In this document: positions 1-47,149 of the stretch, in pieces
Layout: each line of letters opens with the position of its first letter
Position numbering within the stretch: position 1 is the stretch's first letter
From: Piscicola geometra
Lineage: Eukaryota > Annelida > Clitellata > Hirudinida > Piscicolidae
DNA length: 64,000 nucleotides
Assembly: GCA_943735955.1 (NCBI GenBank)
Contig: OX030962.1
Location: forward strand, 7,832,462 to 7,896,461
Direction of reading: 5' to 3'
Program-made: the position numbers and the translations under genes
The notes under the pieces: model-generated
Told to the model about the DNA's origin: nothing
Databases searched by the model: none
The model's input: the letters and a program-made list of their open reading frames with translations, nothing else

Positions 1-181
1 CGAATAAATAATTTATGGAATATTAATAAGTTAATTCAACAGGCATTTCAAACCACTCATCTATTCAATCCAATACGGAATTACAAATAAACTAATCACA
101 CACATTATAACACTAAATCATTATTCAACCAACCAACCAACCAACCACCAACTAATCAACAACCAACCAACAAAGACCCTC

Positions 182-3100
182 TTAATTGAGCTTCTTTAAC
201 TTCTTGGCTTTAACATTCTTAGTAGAATCACCAACAATTCCCTTGAAGTGTGCACCTCTCTTGCTGTCTCGGTTGTTCTCACTCCCGTTCACCTCAGACG
301 ACCAGTAGTACCACAGTTGCAAGAGCAAAAGACTGTTCGTTGCGAACGATGCTATGAACATAAGAACCGTCGTCATGTCTCCTATCTGTGTGTGTGTGTG
401 TGTGTGTTTGTATTGTGTGTGTGTGTGTGTGTGTGTGTGAGTGTGTTTGTGTGTGTGTGTTTGTATTGTGTGTGTGAAAACTATTCTGGCCAAAACTGGT
501 CACTCATCAATCCACCACTCAATAAAAGACCCAATTAACCCCCTCCCTTCCTACCACCAACCCCCCCCCCCACGAACCTCACTGAGTGAAGTGAATATGC
601 GGGCGGCAGATCCTGCCCACTGCAACAAGACACTTATCAGCGATAACTGTCCCGTGCTGCCATTGCTGTAGTTGCTGTACGACTGAGATAGCTGAGATGC
701 GGTTGTGTGTGTCTGAGTTAGTGTGGTGTGAGTGTGTGTGTCTGTGTGTGTGTGTCTGGTTGGTTTATGTGGGGTTTGCTTGAATTAGTGTGGTGCTGAT
801 AGTAGTGTCGATTAAGAGAGATCAATGTGCAATTTTGATTAATGAACTGATTAATTGGATCGATAATGAAAATACAATATTAAACACTCGAAGCCGTCAA
901 TCGGTGATCATAATCATCACCGCAACCAGATATGCCCCACTCAAGCACCACTAACCCTAGAAGCAACCAGAAGGAATATGACAGAGGCTTGCAGGAGAAA
1001 GAGGAGATAGTGAGGGGTGAGGGGAGAGAGAAGGATGGAGAGGATGCCTACAAAGATGGTGTAACTAATAACAGCCGAGATGAGGTTGTGGTTGAAGAAG
1101 ATGAGGAGGAAGAAGATGATGGAGAGTTGTAGTAGCATGAAAACGCTCTCTCCATAGGAGCTGTCGTGTTGAGGATTGGATTGAAAATAACGCTTTATTG
1201 ATCTTTAATGATGTTTATTTCAACTAGTATCTATTAAAAAATTTATAATTTGCATATGATCTCTCTTTTTTCCGCTTATTTCTCATTTTAGAATTTTTTT
1301 CACTTTTCCTATATTCGCTCTTTCTATTTGCAATTTCCAACCATCAATTGCACCAAACATTTCACACACCCCCCCTCCCCCCTGACCTTTTCCTACTTCC
1401 CACTCCCTCGCACCTGAATGGAAACTGCATAGACATGCTGTAGCACATGGTGCCAGTACTGGCGATCAGTTCCAACAGGACCCCCAGCACACTGAGTCCT
1501 CTGGCATTGCCTGCATTCAGAAGCTTCAAGATTTGAGGCACTTTCACTGTTTTTGGGGGAGAGGTTGATGGTGTGTTTCGTGAAAAATGATTTTATTGGA
1601 GGGTTAGAAAGTTAGGATCTAGTATTTTAATCCAACTCCACAAACAATTGGGTGGAGCAACGTAGTTAAGGGGTGGAGCTTAAATGAATAAGTAAATAAA
1701 CTTTGGCAGACGCCATTACGGCTATTTTAAATTATCTTAGTTTTATTTAGTTTTAACAAGTTTTTTTCCTATATTTAACGTTAATTCTTATATAATATAA
1801 AATTTTATAATATAAATTTTGAATCTAAATATACATTTTAAAGTGTTTTAGAATTTAGATTTCTTAAATTCATCGGTGCTTAAATCTTTGCCTCAATGGA
1901 AAAAAGACCTTGTAGACGTTTTTAAAGACATGTCAGGGTAACTTTCATTTTTTATCTTTCTGACTATGGAAATAGGATGCTGCAGAGGCCAATCACACTG
2001 TCATGAGGATGCCAAGCCTGAAAAGATGGAGAAGGAAAAAGAATAAGAAACAGATGTGGAGAGCTCGAAAAGGTAACTCGGGATAGAACATAATGTAGTT
2101 GTTCCATAGTCCTTCACACCATGGGAGATGAAAGACCCTGCATATATGTACTTCTGTAATTTCCATACTCGCTATTGATTACCACAGAAAGGTTTTGCAG
2201 CTCAATTCCGACTCTGCCATGACCTTCAAATGGAAGGAGAAAACCACAGGCAAGTGGGAAGAGAGCTACAGATACCTGAACAAGGCACATCAAGAGTGCA
2301 ATGAAGTCAGAAAGGAGGGCGAGCCGAAGACGAAAAAAATGTTTTTGCTATGTTTTTTATCATTTTTTAATTAAATAACAATTACTTTTTTTTATTCAAA
2401 TGAAATATTTTCTGAGATAAAAAAAGACAACTTGTGATTTTATAATTTTATTCAAGAACATGAAATTCACTAATGTTATTTAAAATATTAATGAATAAAT
2501 CATGTGTTTTTTTTTGTGCTTCCACAAGAATTCAGCTATGTAGCTGTCCATCTGTGACTTTGCAATGCCCCTTTCAATCTTTTTCAGTTGTTTGAGTTGC
2601 CCCCACATACTCTCAACCGTTTGTGTATGGGCTCCAGTGGTGGGTTCAACAAAATTTGTACTGTGGTTTGGGTATAGTCCATTCCAATCATGACTTCGAT
2701 CCCCTGGTAGGATGCCCACCTGTCAGATAAGATGATGGAGCCTGGAGCGATGCAGGCCCTGATCACTCCCAGCAGTGTGGTTGCAGTTCTATCCGGCACT
2801 GCATACATGAATGCTTCTTTCGTTTCTCTGCAAATACCACCAAAAACCCACTGCTGTGGAAGAAGTCGGCCTTGGTGGTTCTTGCGTTTGGAGAATAAGG
2901 TCTCGTCTATTTCGACATGCAGACCTGGGCCACCAACAACTAATGGAGTCTGAAAGATTCTCCAGAGACACACTTCTCGTATAGCACTTTTCCAGGAGAT
3001 AAACGTGGAATGTGAAATTAGTAATTCTTTTTGACAGAATTTCAATGAAATTAAGTTATTGCTCCAGCAATAAATGAAGACAATAACTTTTTTCAGCTCT

Positions 3101-3977
3101 ATTCTATATTTCTCTTACCATGTTCCTTTCCTTAGGCTTATTCTCTGCCTGCAACTTCTTTTGAAGCACCTCCATGCCTCCAAAGGAACACATAGTTTCA
3201 TACTATGTCCATTCCTGCATAAACGGTTCGAATGTAGAATACCATAACTCTGAAAAAATTGTATTGCCATCTCATTGTTAAACGCTAAAACAGTACTAAA
3301 ATTCATCTTATCGTCTTAACTAGCATTAGAAATAATAACTTCTGTATATTTAACTAAAACGATTTTTCGAATTAATAAACTATACTATTGAAATTATCAG
3401 ACTATTTTATTTTAATTCTAAAATATTTGAATAAACTTCAAGTAAATGAATTTTATAACTATTAAAAATTACTTTTAGTTGTTAAAAAATCTTTAAGCTC
3501 CACCCCTTAACTACGTAACTTGGTGGAGTTGGATTAAAATACTAGATCCGAAAGTTAGTGAGAAATGGGTAATAGTGTGTTTAGGGGGAATAGTTTGATG
3601 GGGATGATGAATTGGTTGAAAAGTAGCTTGAGCTCATTAGCATAGTCTTGATATTTTCCCATGCTCACCAAACAAAAATTTGTCTACATCTCACCTAGAA
3701 CAGAACCAAGTATGATGGCGTAACCAAGGCCTTTGGTAATGAAGGCCTTGAAACAAGCACCTGACAATTAATTAATGAGAGAAATAATTTAGAATCATTG
3801 AACATTATTTATAGTATGAAAACTCATCTTTAGTATGTGAAAACAAATATTATTTATTTTGATTTATTAAATGATTATTAAAGATTTATTCTGTAATTCT
3901 CACCACTCATCCATTTATCTTCAAACAGTGACGAAATGCAGTGGTCAGGAATGAAAAACCCCAACAAGGAATGAATT
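182..3977 (-). CDS. MPDU1: MPDU1-like mannose-P-dolichol utilization protein, 6 exons recovered
   Basis: Multi-pass ER membrane protein needed for use of dolichol-phosphate-mannose and -glucose in N-glycan, GPI-anchor and O/C-mannose synthesis (family knowledge). Exons in transcription order: 3977-3904, 3760-3695, 1546-1414, 1160-956, 691-578, 385-182 (stop TAA 184-182). All have AG/GT borders and compatible phases. Diagnostic stretches against the human protein are IPDHC, ACFKAF.TKGLGYAI, VKVPQILKLL (first PQ-loop), FPFSSYGESVFMLLQ, LLSPLTPHYLLFLLQAS, NGSTGQL and ARIFTSL. About 265 residues are recovered against 247 in human. The C-terminus ends KKLN, a dilysine KKXX retrieval signal; to my knowledge the human protein ends similarly. 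The initiator exon, probably a few codons, lies upstream of 3977 and was not found. A Merlin transposon sits in the intron between 1546 and 3695. The gene looks intact. Confidence 0.93.
386..765. repeat. (TG)n microsatellites in MPDU1 introns
   Basis: Interrupted TG/GT runs occupy about 386-474 and 700-765. The first directly abuts the acceptor of the last MPDU1 exon, so on the gene strand a (CA)n tract takes the place of the usual pyrimidine tract. Confidence 0.9.
1845..2375 (+). other. Coding-like segments of unknown origin inside the Merlin element
   Basis: Three open, GC-richer patches lie on the strand opposite the transposase. One, around 1850-1938, reads SLPQWKKDLVDVFKDMSG and ends at a possible GTAACT donor. 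A second (about 1978-2073) follows an AG and ends AAAAG/GTAACT. A third (about 2192-2375) reads MTFKWKEKTTGKWEESYRYL and continues lysine-rich to a TAA. The phases do not join cleanly in the way I tried. I do not recognise the protein. It could be passenger sequence captured by the transposon, or chance open frames. Confidence 0.3.
2480..3306 (-). pseudogene. Merlin transposase (ISXO2-like DDE), broken
   Basis: The N-terminal part (3306-3115) has a degenerate zinc-ribbon-like segment ending RISLRKGTW. The reading frame then meets a TAA (about 3112) before continuing in the same frame through WSNNLISLKFCQKEL and the catalytic core: HVEIDETLF (first Asp), QWVFGGICRE, and SIILSDRWASYQG (second Asp). 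Near 2670 the frame shifts. The downstream frame carries NFVEPTTGAHTQTVESMWGQ, the family's conserved third-acidic region, then LDSYIAEFLW-like sequence. One nonsense codon and one small deletion therefore make this copy non-autonomous. The family assignment is strong; no activity is expected. Confidence 0.9.
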
Positions 3978-6657
3978 CTTTTAAAAGTAGTTTTATAAGT
4001 GGTCAAAGGTATAAAATTGGTATTATGAATTTTTTGAAATAAATTTATTCATAGATATCGAACCGTCGGCGTGGACAATTTCAAAAAAGTAAAAGTTTGT
4101 CATGTGAAAATTTTGATGAGTTGATTAAAATAAGGACTTTTAAAAAAGTGAAAAACACATACATTTCAAAAAGACTCATTTTCTTTAAGGCTCAATTTAT
4201 GTAAAAATTAAAAGTAAAATTTAAATGGTCTATCTACCCATCTAATCTAATCAAATCTAATGCATTTGTATAGAAAGATTTTAAAATAAACTAAGTTTTT
4301 TTTATTTATTCGAATATACTATCTTAATCAAATTGTTGAAAATAACTGAGTATTTTAAAAAAATGCATGGAAACTTTTCAGAAGATTTTTCAAATGTTAT
4401 TATCTGAATACTTCAGTCTATTTCTGACAAGTGGAAACAAGTTGGGAAAAAATAATCACCATAAAATAATATCAAAAACATGCATTACAAAGAATTGTTA
4501 GTTTAAAGTCTTAAAAAAAGATTGGAAGTATAGGCTGTTGAAAATTAAATTCAGTTGTAGGTCTCTTTTGACGGCTGCTCTCGTTAGGGGTTCCTAAATT
4601 TCATTTATCTATCTATATCTTGCAGTCAAAACGAGTAATCAAGCGATTCTCGAAAAAGCCTGTGAAGACTTCATCCATTGCGCAATTCATCTACTCAAGA
4701 CTACATTTATAGACTATAACTCTATACAAAATAAATATTAATACAAAATAAATATTAATACAAAATAAATATTAACACAAAATAAATATTAATACAAAAT
4801 AAATATTAATACAAAATAAACATTAATACAAAATAAACATTAATACAAAATAAACATTAATACAAAATAAACATTAATACAAAATAAATATTAATACAAA
4901 ATAAATATTAATACAAAATAAACATTAATACAAAATAAATATTAATACACATATTTATAATTTTGTTTCTCAAAAGACTTCGAAGGTTTTACCATTCTTC
5001 AATTTGTACATTAGCAAAACTTTTTATTAACTTTTTTTGATTTTTTCAAGAAAAGCTTAGAATTCTGTTCCAAAACAGATGAGATTTATAATATTTTTAA
5101 ACATATGAGTTTGATTTTATATGACTATAAATGATAACATTGAGACCAGTGTTGTAGCGGGCCAGAGCCTATAAAAGCGATGGAGTGTCTAAAAATGATC
5201 GCTTCTAAAATTGTTTAAGGGCGATTTCGACTTAATGCAAATATTTTCAATTATTGAGTGTAAATGTATTTGAATCATCTATTTTAATGAAAAAAGGATT
5301 ACAAATTGTTTTAAAATATTTTAAATCAAATGTTTGTTGTAAAAGCATTTAGTATTAAAATTTTTACTTGAAAGATTTTGTTAATTTTCAATTACTTGAA
5401 AGTATGAAGTAAAATGTTGAATGGAAAAAATAGCAGTGTTGCGTTAAAAGAGGATGATGACTCAGAGGAAGATACTTGAAATTTGGACAAAATGACAAGA
5501 CATTAGGCAGTTGTCATTCTTCATCATCATCATCACCATCGTCATCATCATCATCTTCATTTCTTTTATGTACTTGTCAAAGCGTCACGAAATGTCACAT
5601 TGGTTGCCATCTTTTGCAGCTTCTTCCCTTCAAAACTCCATCTAGCATCATCATCATCAACTTCTTCATCTTCATCATCATCTACTTCATCATCATCATC
5701 AACTTCTTCATCTTCATCATCATCTACTTCATCATTATCATCATCTACTTCATCATTATCATCATGTACTTCATCATTATCATCATCTTCATCATCTTCA
5801 TTCTCTGCACACCCATCATTTCACTTATCAATAAATCTTTTAAATCGAAAATTAACACATAACTATCATCACCACTACCACAATCATTATCACCCAAAGA
5901 ATCCTTTTCACCAACTAAATCACCCGAATTTTTGATTTTTAGATTCATTTATATGTTCAAATTTCACAATTTTATAAAGTCATCCTTTTTTGAAAAAAAT
6001 TAAATGTCTTATTTATTATTATATTTTCCTTATGTCAAACTTATTTCATGGTAAGGCGATTTGAAGAAAGTAGAACTTCCAAATTGACAAGACAATCAAA
6101 AGTGGAAAGATATTAAATCTAAGAGAAGATAAAAAACACACGAAAAATGACCGGAGAATAATATATACATATAATTTGTATAGTAATAAAGTTTAAAACA
6201 TATTAAAATATATTTGTTGTACCTTAAAAATAATTAAAGAATCTTTAAGTTTTGATTTTAAAAATTAATTTAAAATGTAAAACTTAGTATTATAAAAAGT
6301 AATTAATAATGAAAAGAGTAAAAAATAAAACTTGAACTAGGAATTAATCTGAAAGGCTTAGTTTTGAATTTGATTCCATATTCTTCTTTCACCCATCACG
6401 TTTATTTTAATTTTTCTTTTGTTACATCAGTCTGTAAGTCTCATTCAAAAAATTCTGTTTTGAAAAAACATTTTTTCAAAACTAAAATTTTACTTGTTGC
6501 CAGAATTTTTTTGTATGTATTTTCATTCTAAATTCTTTTGTTTCAGAATAAGTAAAAGTTTTTACAAATTATGTTTTTCTCTTGTATTTCCAAAGACTAT
6601 TTTAAACTTTTTTGTTTACAATTTCAATAAAATCATTATCATCATGACCTCTATTAA
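3978..6657. other. AT-rich intergenic region with a 17-bp tandem array
   Basis: No recognisable gene. It contains a 17-bp array (4724-4944) and interrupted (CAT)n tracts at about 5518-5830 that produce only low-complexity open frames. A short open stretch following TTGCAG at 4624 was too weak to call. It must hold the missing first exon of MPDU1 and probably promoter sequence of the plus-strand receptor gene, but I can identify neither. Confidence 0.6.
4724..4944. repeat. 17-bp tandem repeat, 13 units
   Basis: Thirteen direct copies of ATACAAAATAAATATTA without spacers. Variants AAACATTA and AAATATTA are intermixed and one unit starts ACAC. The array ends at ATACACAT. Confidence 0.95.
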
Positions 6658-6690
6658 ACTACCAAAATAATCGAAAGGGTACCTTATAAA

Positions 6691-38010
<31,320 letters not shown>

Positions 38011-39360
38011 TTGTTTTTTTAGTATTTTAAGATATCAAAGTTTTTCGTTTAAATGAAATAATTTTTGCGAGTATATTGTGATTGGTAAATTGAGAAAAAC
38101 TTAGTTGAAATTTATAAGTATTTAAAAAATGAAAAAGCAAATTCTTTATTGAATAAAAATTGTTAACTAAAAAACTTTTAACATATAAATTAAAACTGAA
38201 TTAAAAAACTATTTTCCAATTAAATAAATTAACTAATTAACAGCCTTTCTCGTAAAACCACCCAACAAGAACGATCCAACGTGAGTAACATCCACATACT
38301 TCGCTTAATTAGTTTTTATTGGATAAAATATGTTTAAAATATTATTTAAATTATTTCAAATTATAGCTCAATTTTCTTAAATTACGCCTAATTATTGCTT
38401 GACTTCCAATTTACATAATACACTGAAATGTCGACACTTCATTACTGACTACATCCCACAGGTGCATCAACAAAAGTTTGTTTCTCAATTATACAAACCT
38501 AAAAATTAAAAAAATTAAATTAACACTTTGAAAAAATTAATTTCAAAGCCGATTTAGATTTTTTAAAGTTTTAATCTATTATTGTTTGCTTGAATTTACA
38601 ATTTGTTGCTTCAATATGTTGTTCTTGAAGGGACAATTTCATTTGTATGCTTCGACCATTTATGGCTATTTAAATCAATTAATTTTTAAATATAATAATT
38701 TAAAAGTGAACGTGCTAGAGGTGAACAATTCAATCGGAAACATGAAGGATTCTGGAGCAAAGAGGAATGGTGAGGGGTCTGAAGGTGTTGGGTTGGGGCA
38801 ATGGGTCATAATATGGCACAACAAGATATTTCATTAGTTTTTTTTATTTCTATTACTCACAAATAAATTTATTATCGAATTTTCCTTATGCTATTTCTTT
38901 TGCAATTGCATTAGTTGTGGTAGTTTAGACTATAACTTAGAGCAGTATATGTAGTTATGCACTTTTTTGTGGATATGGCAGTTGCTGCAATTGTTTAAAA
39001 TTGATTAAATGTAGTGGCGTTAAAGTTTCAGTAGTTTCGGCATCTCAAAAAGCAACAAAAAAGGTGTCATGCTGTTTAGCAGTCGTAAATTTAAAGCTTC
39101 GTTTCATTGTTGCCATTAATAAAGTAACAGAATAATCAGAGTCGAAAAAATAAAAATTAACTATACAAATGAAGAATAGAGCAAAAATAAAAGTAAATGA
39201 AATTTCAACAACTATTGCAAAATCTAAATGAGAATAACAAATAAATAATGTTTAAAATTTAATTCGTTCTTTCTTGTTGGTATAAAACTTCCCAAAGCCA
39301 TGTTAGCAGCTGTGAGCGCTAATCACTTATTAAATTTTAAAAAATATATATTTATAGTAG
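38011..39360. other. 3' flank of receptor gene, AT-rich, no gene seen
   Basis: Contains the presumed receptor 3'UTR and polyadenylation signal (AATAAA about 38152). The 83-codon frame at 38586-38837 has no supporting feature. Confidence 0.5.
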
Positions 39361-39373
39361 TAGTGTTATTTAT

Positions 39374-39645
39374 TTATGCCAAAAATAAAACCTCGATGAA
39401 TAATTTATGAAACGATTCATCAATTCGACATGCTAAAGAGGCCATTGGAGCAGTAGAGCAAACGCGATAGACGTTGGTGCCACATAAAACACCGCAGGAG
39501 TCGCTGAATATCCACTCAAACACCACGCCATGCCGCTCGCCAAATTGCTTTACGCCATCGACATCTCCTTTAGCGACGGTCGAAAGTCCCCGCAAAACTT
39601 ACGAACGATTCGGTGTCTTTGCAGAGTTTTTTCTTGACGTTTTAG
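39374..39645 (-). repeat. Coding-like segment, copy 1 of a two-copy family (unknown)
   Basis: The minus strand is open for 73 codons (KGDVDGVKQFGERHGVVFEW, then Cys-containing sequence and RIDESFHKLF). Its upstream part, about 39558-39640, is homologous to the plus strand at 63918-64000. Both share AAAGACAC(C/T)GAATCGTTC and AAAGGAGATGTCGATG followed by CGTAAAGCAA. In this copy the frame of the first part breaks before the second. It could be a gene fragment or an unknown mobile element. Confidence 0.5.
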
Positions 39646-40386
39646 GGGTTTTTATAGTTTTTTTACACGTTTTTGAGTCATATAGCTATAAAAAATAAAA
39701 TTAAGTTTTCTTAGAATACATTAAAATTGTGATTAAATATATCCTAAATCCATTTCATTATCTTCTATCAGTCTCAAACATACCACACACTAACCACACA
39801 CAAGCTCACCACACACCGTATTCAACATCACCCTTCCTCCATCCATTCATCATAGCAGCCCTCATCCATCCATTCATCATTTCGATATTGCATGTTAGGT
39901 CGTATTAATGATTCGGGATGGTTTCAAAAATGTAATTTGGAATGATGATCATGATAGTGATTACAATGATAATGAGAAAAATAGAAAAGGAGACAGAGAA
40001 AGAAGGAAAAGATGAATGAAGAAGATGTTGATGGTAGTGGGGATGGAAATGAGTGATAAAACATTTTATTATGACACAAATGAAGATAACTATTAAATAG
40101 AAAACCTTTTCAACATCAGTTTCCACTCTCCGGAACCCATCCTCAACCTACACACCCAAACACACACACATAAACACACACAAACACACACGAACATAAA
40201 CACACACAAACACACACGAACATAAACACACAAAAACATACAGACGCTCAAACATACAGACGCTCAAATATACATACAAACTCAAAATTTAAATTGTATA
40301 CACTCTAAAGTATCTTTATTCGATTTGTCTTTTTTCGAAAGATATTATTAAGGAAAGAAAAACATTCTGCCACTTGTATCTTTCGC

Positions 40387-40458
40387 ATCGTAGCTTTTTT
40401 CATAAATAATGTATTATATATCTATATATATTACATTAGATATGAAAAAAGCTACGAT
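40387..40458. repeat. 72-bp near-palindrome (hairpin)
   Basis: The 18-bp perfect arms ATCGTAGCTTTTTTCATA (40387-40404) and its reverse complement (40441-40458) enclose an AT-rich 36-bp centre that is itself nearly self-complementary (AATGTATT... TATATCTATATA ...TTACATT). No coding potential. Confidence 0.9.
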
Positions 40459-40756
40459 TTTCATCTACTTTTAATTATTCTCATAAAAATGTTAACATAA
40501 AAATTTTATTTTAAAAACTAATGCAAAAAAATAATTTTTTCAACTAAAAGACTAGATAACTTAATGAGAACATGAGACGAGTTTGAAATAAATACATATG
40601 TTTACTTCAAAACTTTTCTGAAAAGTCGTATAAAGTATTTTATAGTGCAAAAATATAATTCAAAAAATAATTATAGAGTATAAATAAATATTTAAACTAA
40701 ATAATTAACTTACTTAAATATATTCATATAGTTTTTATATAGCTTTAAAAAGTAAG

Positions 40757-41620
40757 TCTTTTTTTTAATTTTTTTTTATTTATTGTCTTTATTAATCACG
40801 GTTTGACAGACGCAGGCCATGTTACACGTTGCATAAGATAATAGTAGATAATTATAGGATACTGATGCTAATGATAATGGTTTTTTAAAAAAAATACTAC
40901 AAGACAAAGGATATGGTGAATAGGTAATAATTAAGTAGATAAATAAGTAATAAGAATCAGAGATGATAATATAAATATAAATGTAAACTATAGAATGTGA
41001 TATTTAAGAAGACGAGGGAGGAATGTTTTACTTTCAAGCGTAGTATATATAGGGATATTAAAATTGTGTTTACGGGGTCTTAAGTTATGAGTAGATTTTT
41101 TAAGGGGGGGTAAGAAATTGTGAAGAACGTGGTCAGAGTTATTAGATATTTTAAAGAATAATTTGGTGTCTAAAGTGATAAACATAGAAGTGATAGATGG
41201 GTAGAAAGAGGGAAGGTAGTTAAGTCTTATGAGTTTATTAATTAGGGACTGGAGTTGCTTAATGTGTGGCTGATTAGCAAAACCAGACCAAGAAGGAGCT
41301 GCATACTTAAGGTGAGAGATGATGAGGGACTCAGTGATGTCAAAGAGTTTGGCACCAAAGAGTCCATGGGAACGGATTGTTTTGATGGCATGAAAAGTTT
41401 GAAAGCATTTATTGATAATGTGATCTATGTGTGGTGAAATGTTAAGGGTGTCAGTGAATGTGATACCTAAGATAGTGAGTTTGTTAGTGCGTTGAATGGA
41501 AGGGTGTAAAGCTGGTGGTGTGATGCGTTTATAACTATTATGGACTATGAGTTCAAATGATTTTTTGAGGTTGAGTGAGAGATTACTGAGCTTGGCCCAC
41601 TTAGAGAGTCTTGGCAAAAT
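40757..41620 (-). mobile_element. 5'-truncated non-LTR retrotransposon (LINE) fragment
   Basis: The minus strand encodes 209 residues from the C-terminal part of a LINE reverse-transcriptase ORF of the Jockey/CR1 kind: LSKWAKLSNLSLNLKKSFEL, LGITFTDTLNISPHIDHI, KTIRSHGLFG, LKYAAPSWSGFANQPHIKQL, RLNYLPSF. The frame is uninterrupted to a stop at 40988. A 3'UTR of about 220 bp ends in an A-rich tail on the minus strand (T-rich on plus at 40757-40785). The catalytic domain is missing, as expected for a 5' truncation. Confidence 0.9.
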
Positions 41621-41767
41621 TTCATTTCAACAACTCTTTATTCTAATCACGTTTTCAAATACTCAGATACATCCTTAATTTTTTTCTTTTTTCAGTTACT
41701 TATCTCAAAATATACCTTGAACAAAATAAACATGGTAAAAAGAATATATATAGGTTAACAATTAAAA

Positions 41768-41928
41768 TAACGCCCTCAACACACAGCCTCCCCCATGTTA
41801 CCTGAGCTGATTGAGATCGAAGCATGTGTCTGAGTCGGAGGAGGTGAAGAAGAAGAAGAGGAAGAAGAAGAAGAAGGAGAAGAAGAAGAAGAAGAAGAAG
41901 AAGAAGAAGAAGAAGAAGAGAAGGAGGA
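41768..41928 (+). repeat. Dispersed repeat with (GAA)n tail, copy A
   Basis: A core of about 86 bp starting TAACGCCCTCAACACACAGC is followed by an interrupted (GAA)n tail. Copy B lies inverted at about 61488-61737. It is probably the 3' end of a LINE or a SINE with a trinucleotide tail; I cannot name the family. Confidence 0.88.
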
Positions 41929-42690
41929 TGTGGTGGTTGTAATCATGATGGAGGTGTGAGGATGATTTTGAAGGTAATGATAATGATGTTGGTAGTTGTG
42001 ATAATGATCGTGGTGATGTTAGTGGACTAGTTAAGATGTCAGTGGTGTTGATTTTTGTGCTATGATGACGTTGATGATCATGACTAACTTCATGATGATG
42101 ATGTAACGAAGCAGTAAATTGATGATAATGTAAATTCCAGTAATGGAAATGACTATGATAATGATGCTTAAGAACTAAGGATGAATAATTTAATTAATAA
42201 ACAAATATGAATAGGAATACGTTCACTTAGGCTTCTTTTCAATGGGTAAAACGCATGAAATTAGTGTGAGCTAGGTACAGTTTTCAATTTTACCGATAAC
42301 ATTTAATAAAAAACTTTTAGGTCCAAGTTTATTTTCACAAAATCTTATTTTTAAAACTCAAAATTTTTTTTACATAAAACAGCATTAATCATTTTTGTTA
42401 AAAAATTTAAAATCGCTAAAAGTTGAAACGGCCAGTAGATGATTATTTAATGGTGACGAACAAATTAATTAAATTCCTAGAGAAGGCAGGCAATCAATCA
42501 GCTGCTTATTTCTTTAAAGCTCAAACTTAAATTTAATTAAAATGCTTTCCATGTGAAAATATTCTAAAATCCTCTGATGATCATCGCCATGACAACCTAG
42601 AGACCAGGGACCAACACTTACACACGCAAACGTCCATCCATCTAACACACATCCTTCAGAGCTTTTCCCTAAATTTCCATTTTAATTCCC

Positions 42691-42770
<80 letters not shown>

Positions 42771-42786
42771 CACGGACAAGGAATAG
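41929..42786. other. Intergenic, 3' side of PSME3
   Basis: GATGATG-rich degenerate repeats at about 41930-42160, AT-rich sequence, and an (AC)n tract at 42691-42768 immediately beyond the PSME3 stop codon. No gene seen. Confidence 0.6.

Positions 42787-47149
<4,363 letters not shown>

Larger units (their letters stand above)
1615..3549 (-). mobile_element. Merlin (IS1016/ISXO2-type) DNA transposon with TIRs and 8-bp TSD
   Basis: Terminal inverted repeats start GGATCTAGTATTTTAATCC at 1615 and end in its reverse complement at 3549. They run about 58-70 bp, and the left TIR has a short extra segment around 1648-1664. Both ends are flanked by the direct repeat GAAAGTTA (1607-1614 and 3550-3557), the 8-bp target duplication expected for Merlin. 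The transposase relic is on the minus strand. The element lies in an intron of the MPDU1-like gene, in the same orientation. The other half (about 1840-2375) holds plus-strand coding-like segments described separately. Confidence 0.93.

Noticed and set aside
4724..4944. CRISPR-like array
   Set aside because: Units are adjacent with no spacers and the genome is eukaryotic; it is a simple tandem repeat.
5476..5948. Phe/Ile-rich and Ser-rich frames near the (CAT)n tract
   Set aside because: Low-complexity composition only, open on both strands, no splice or domain support.
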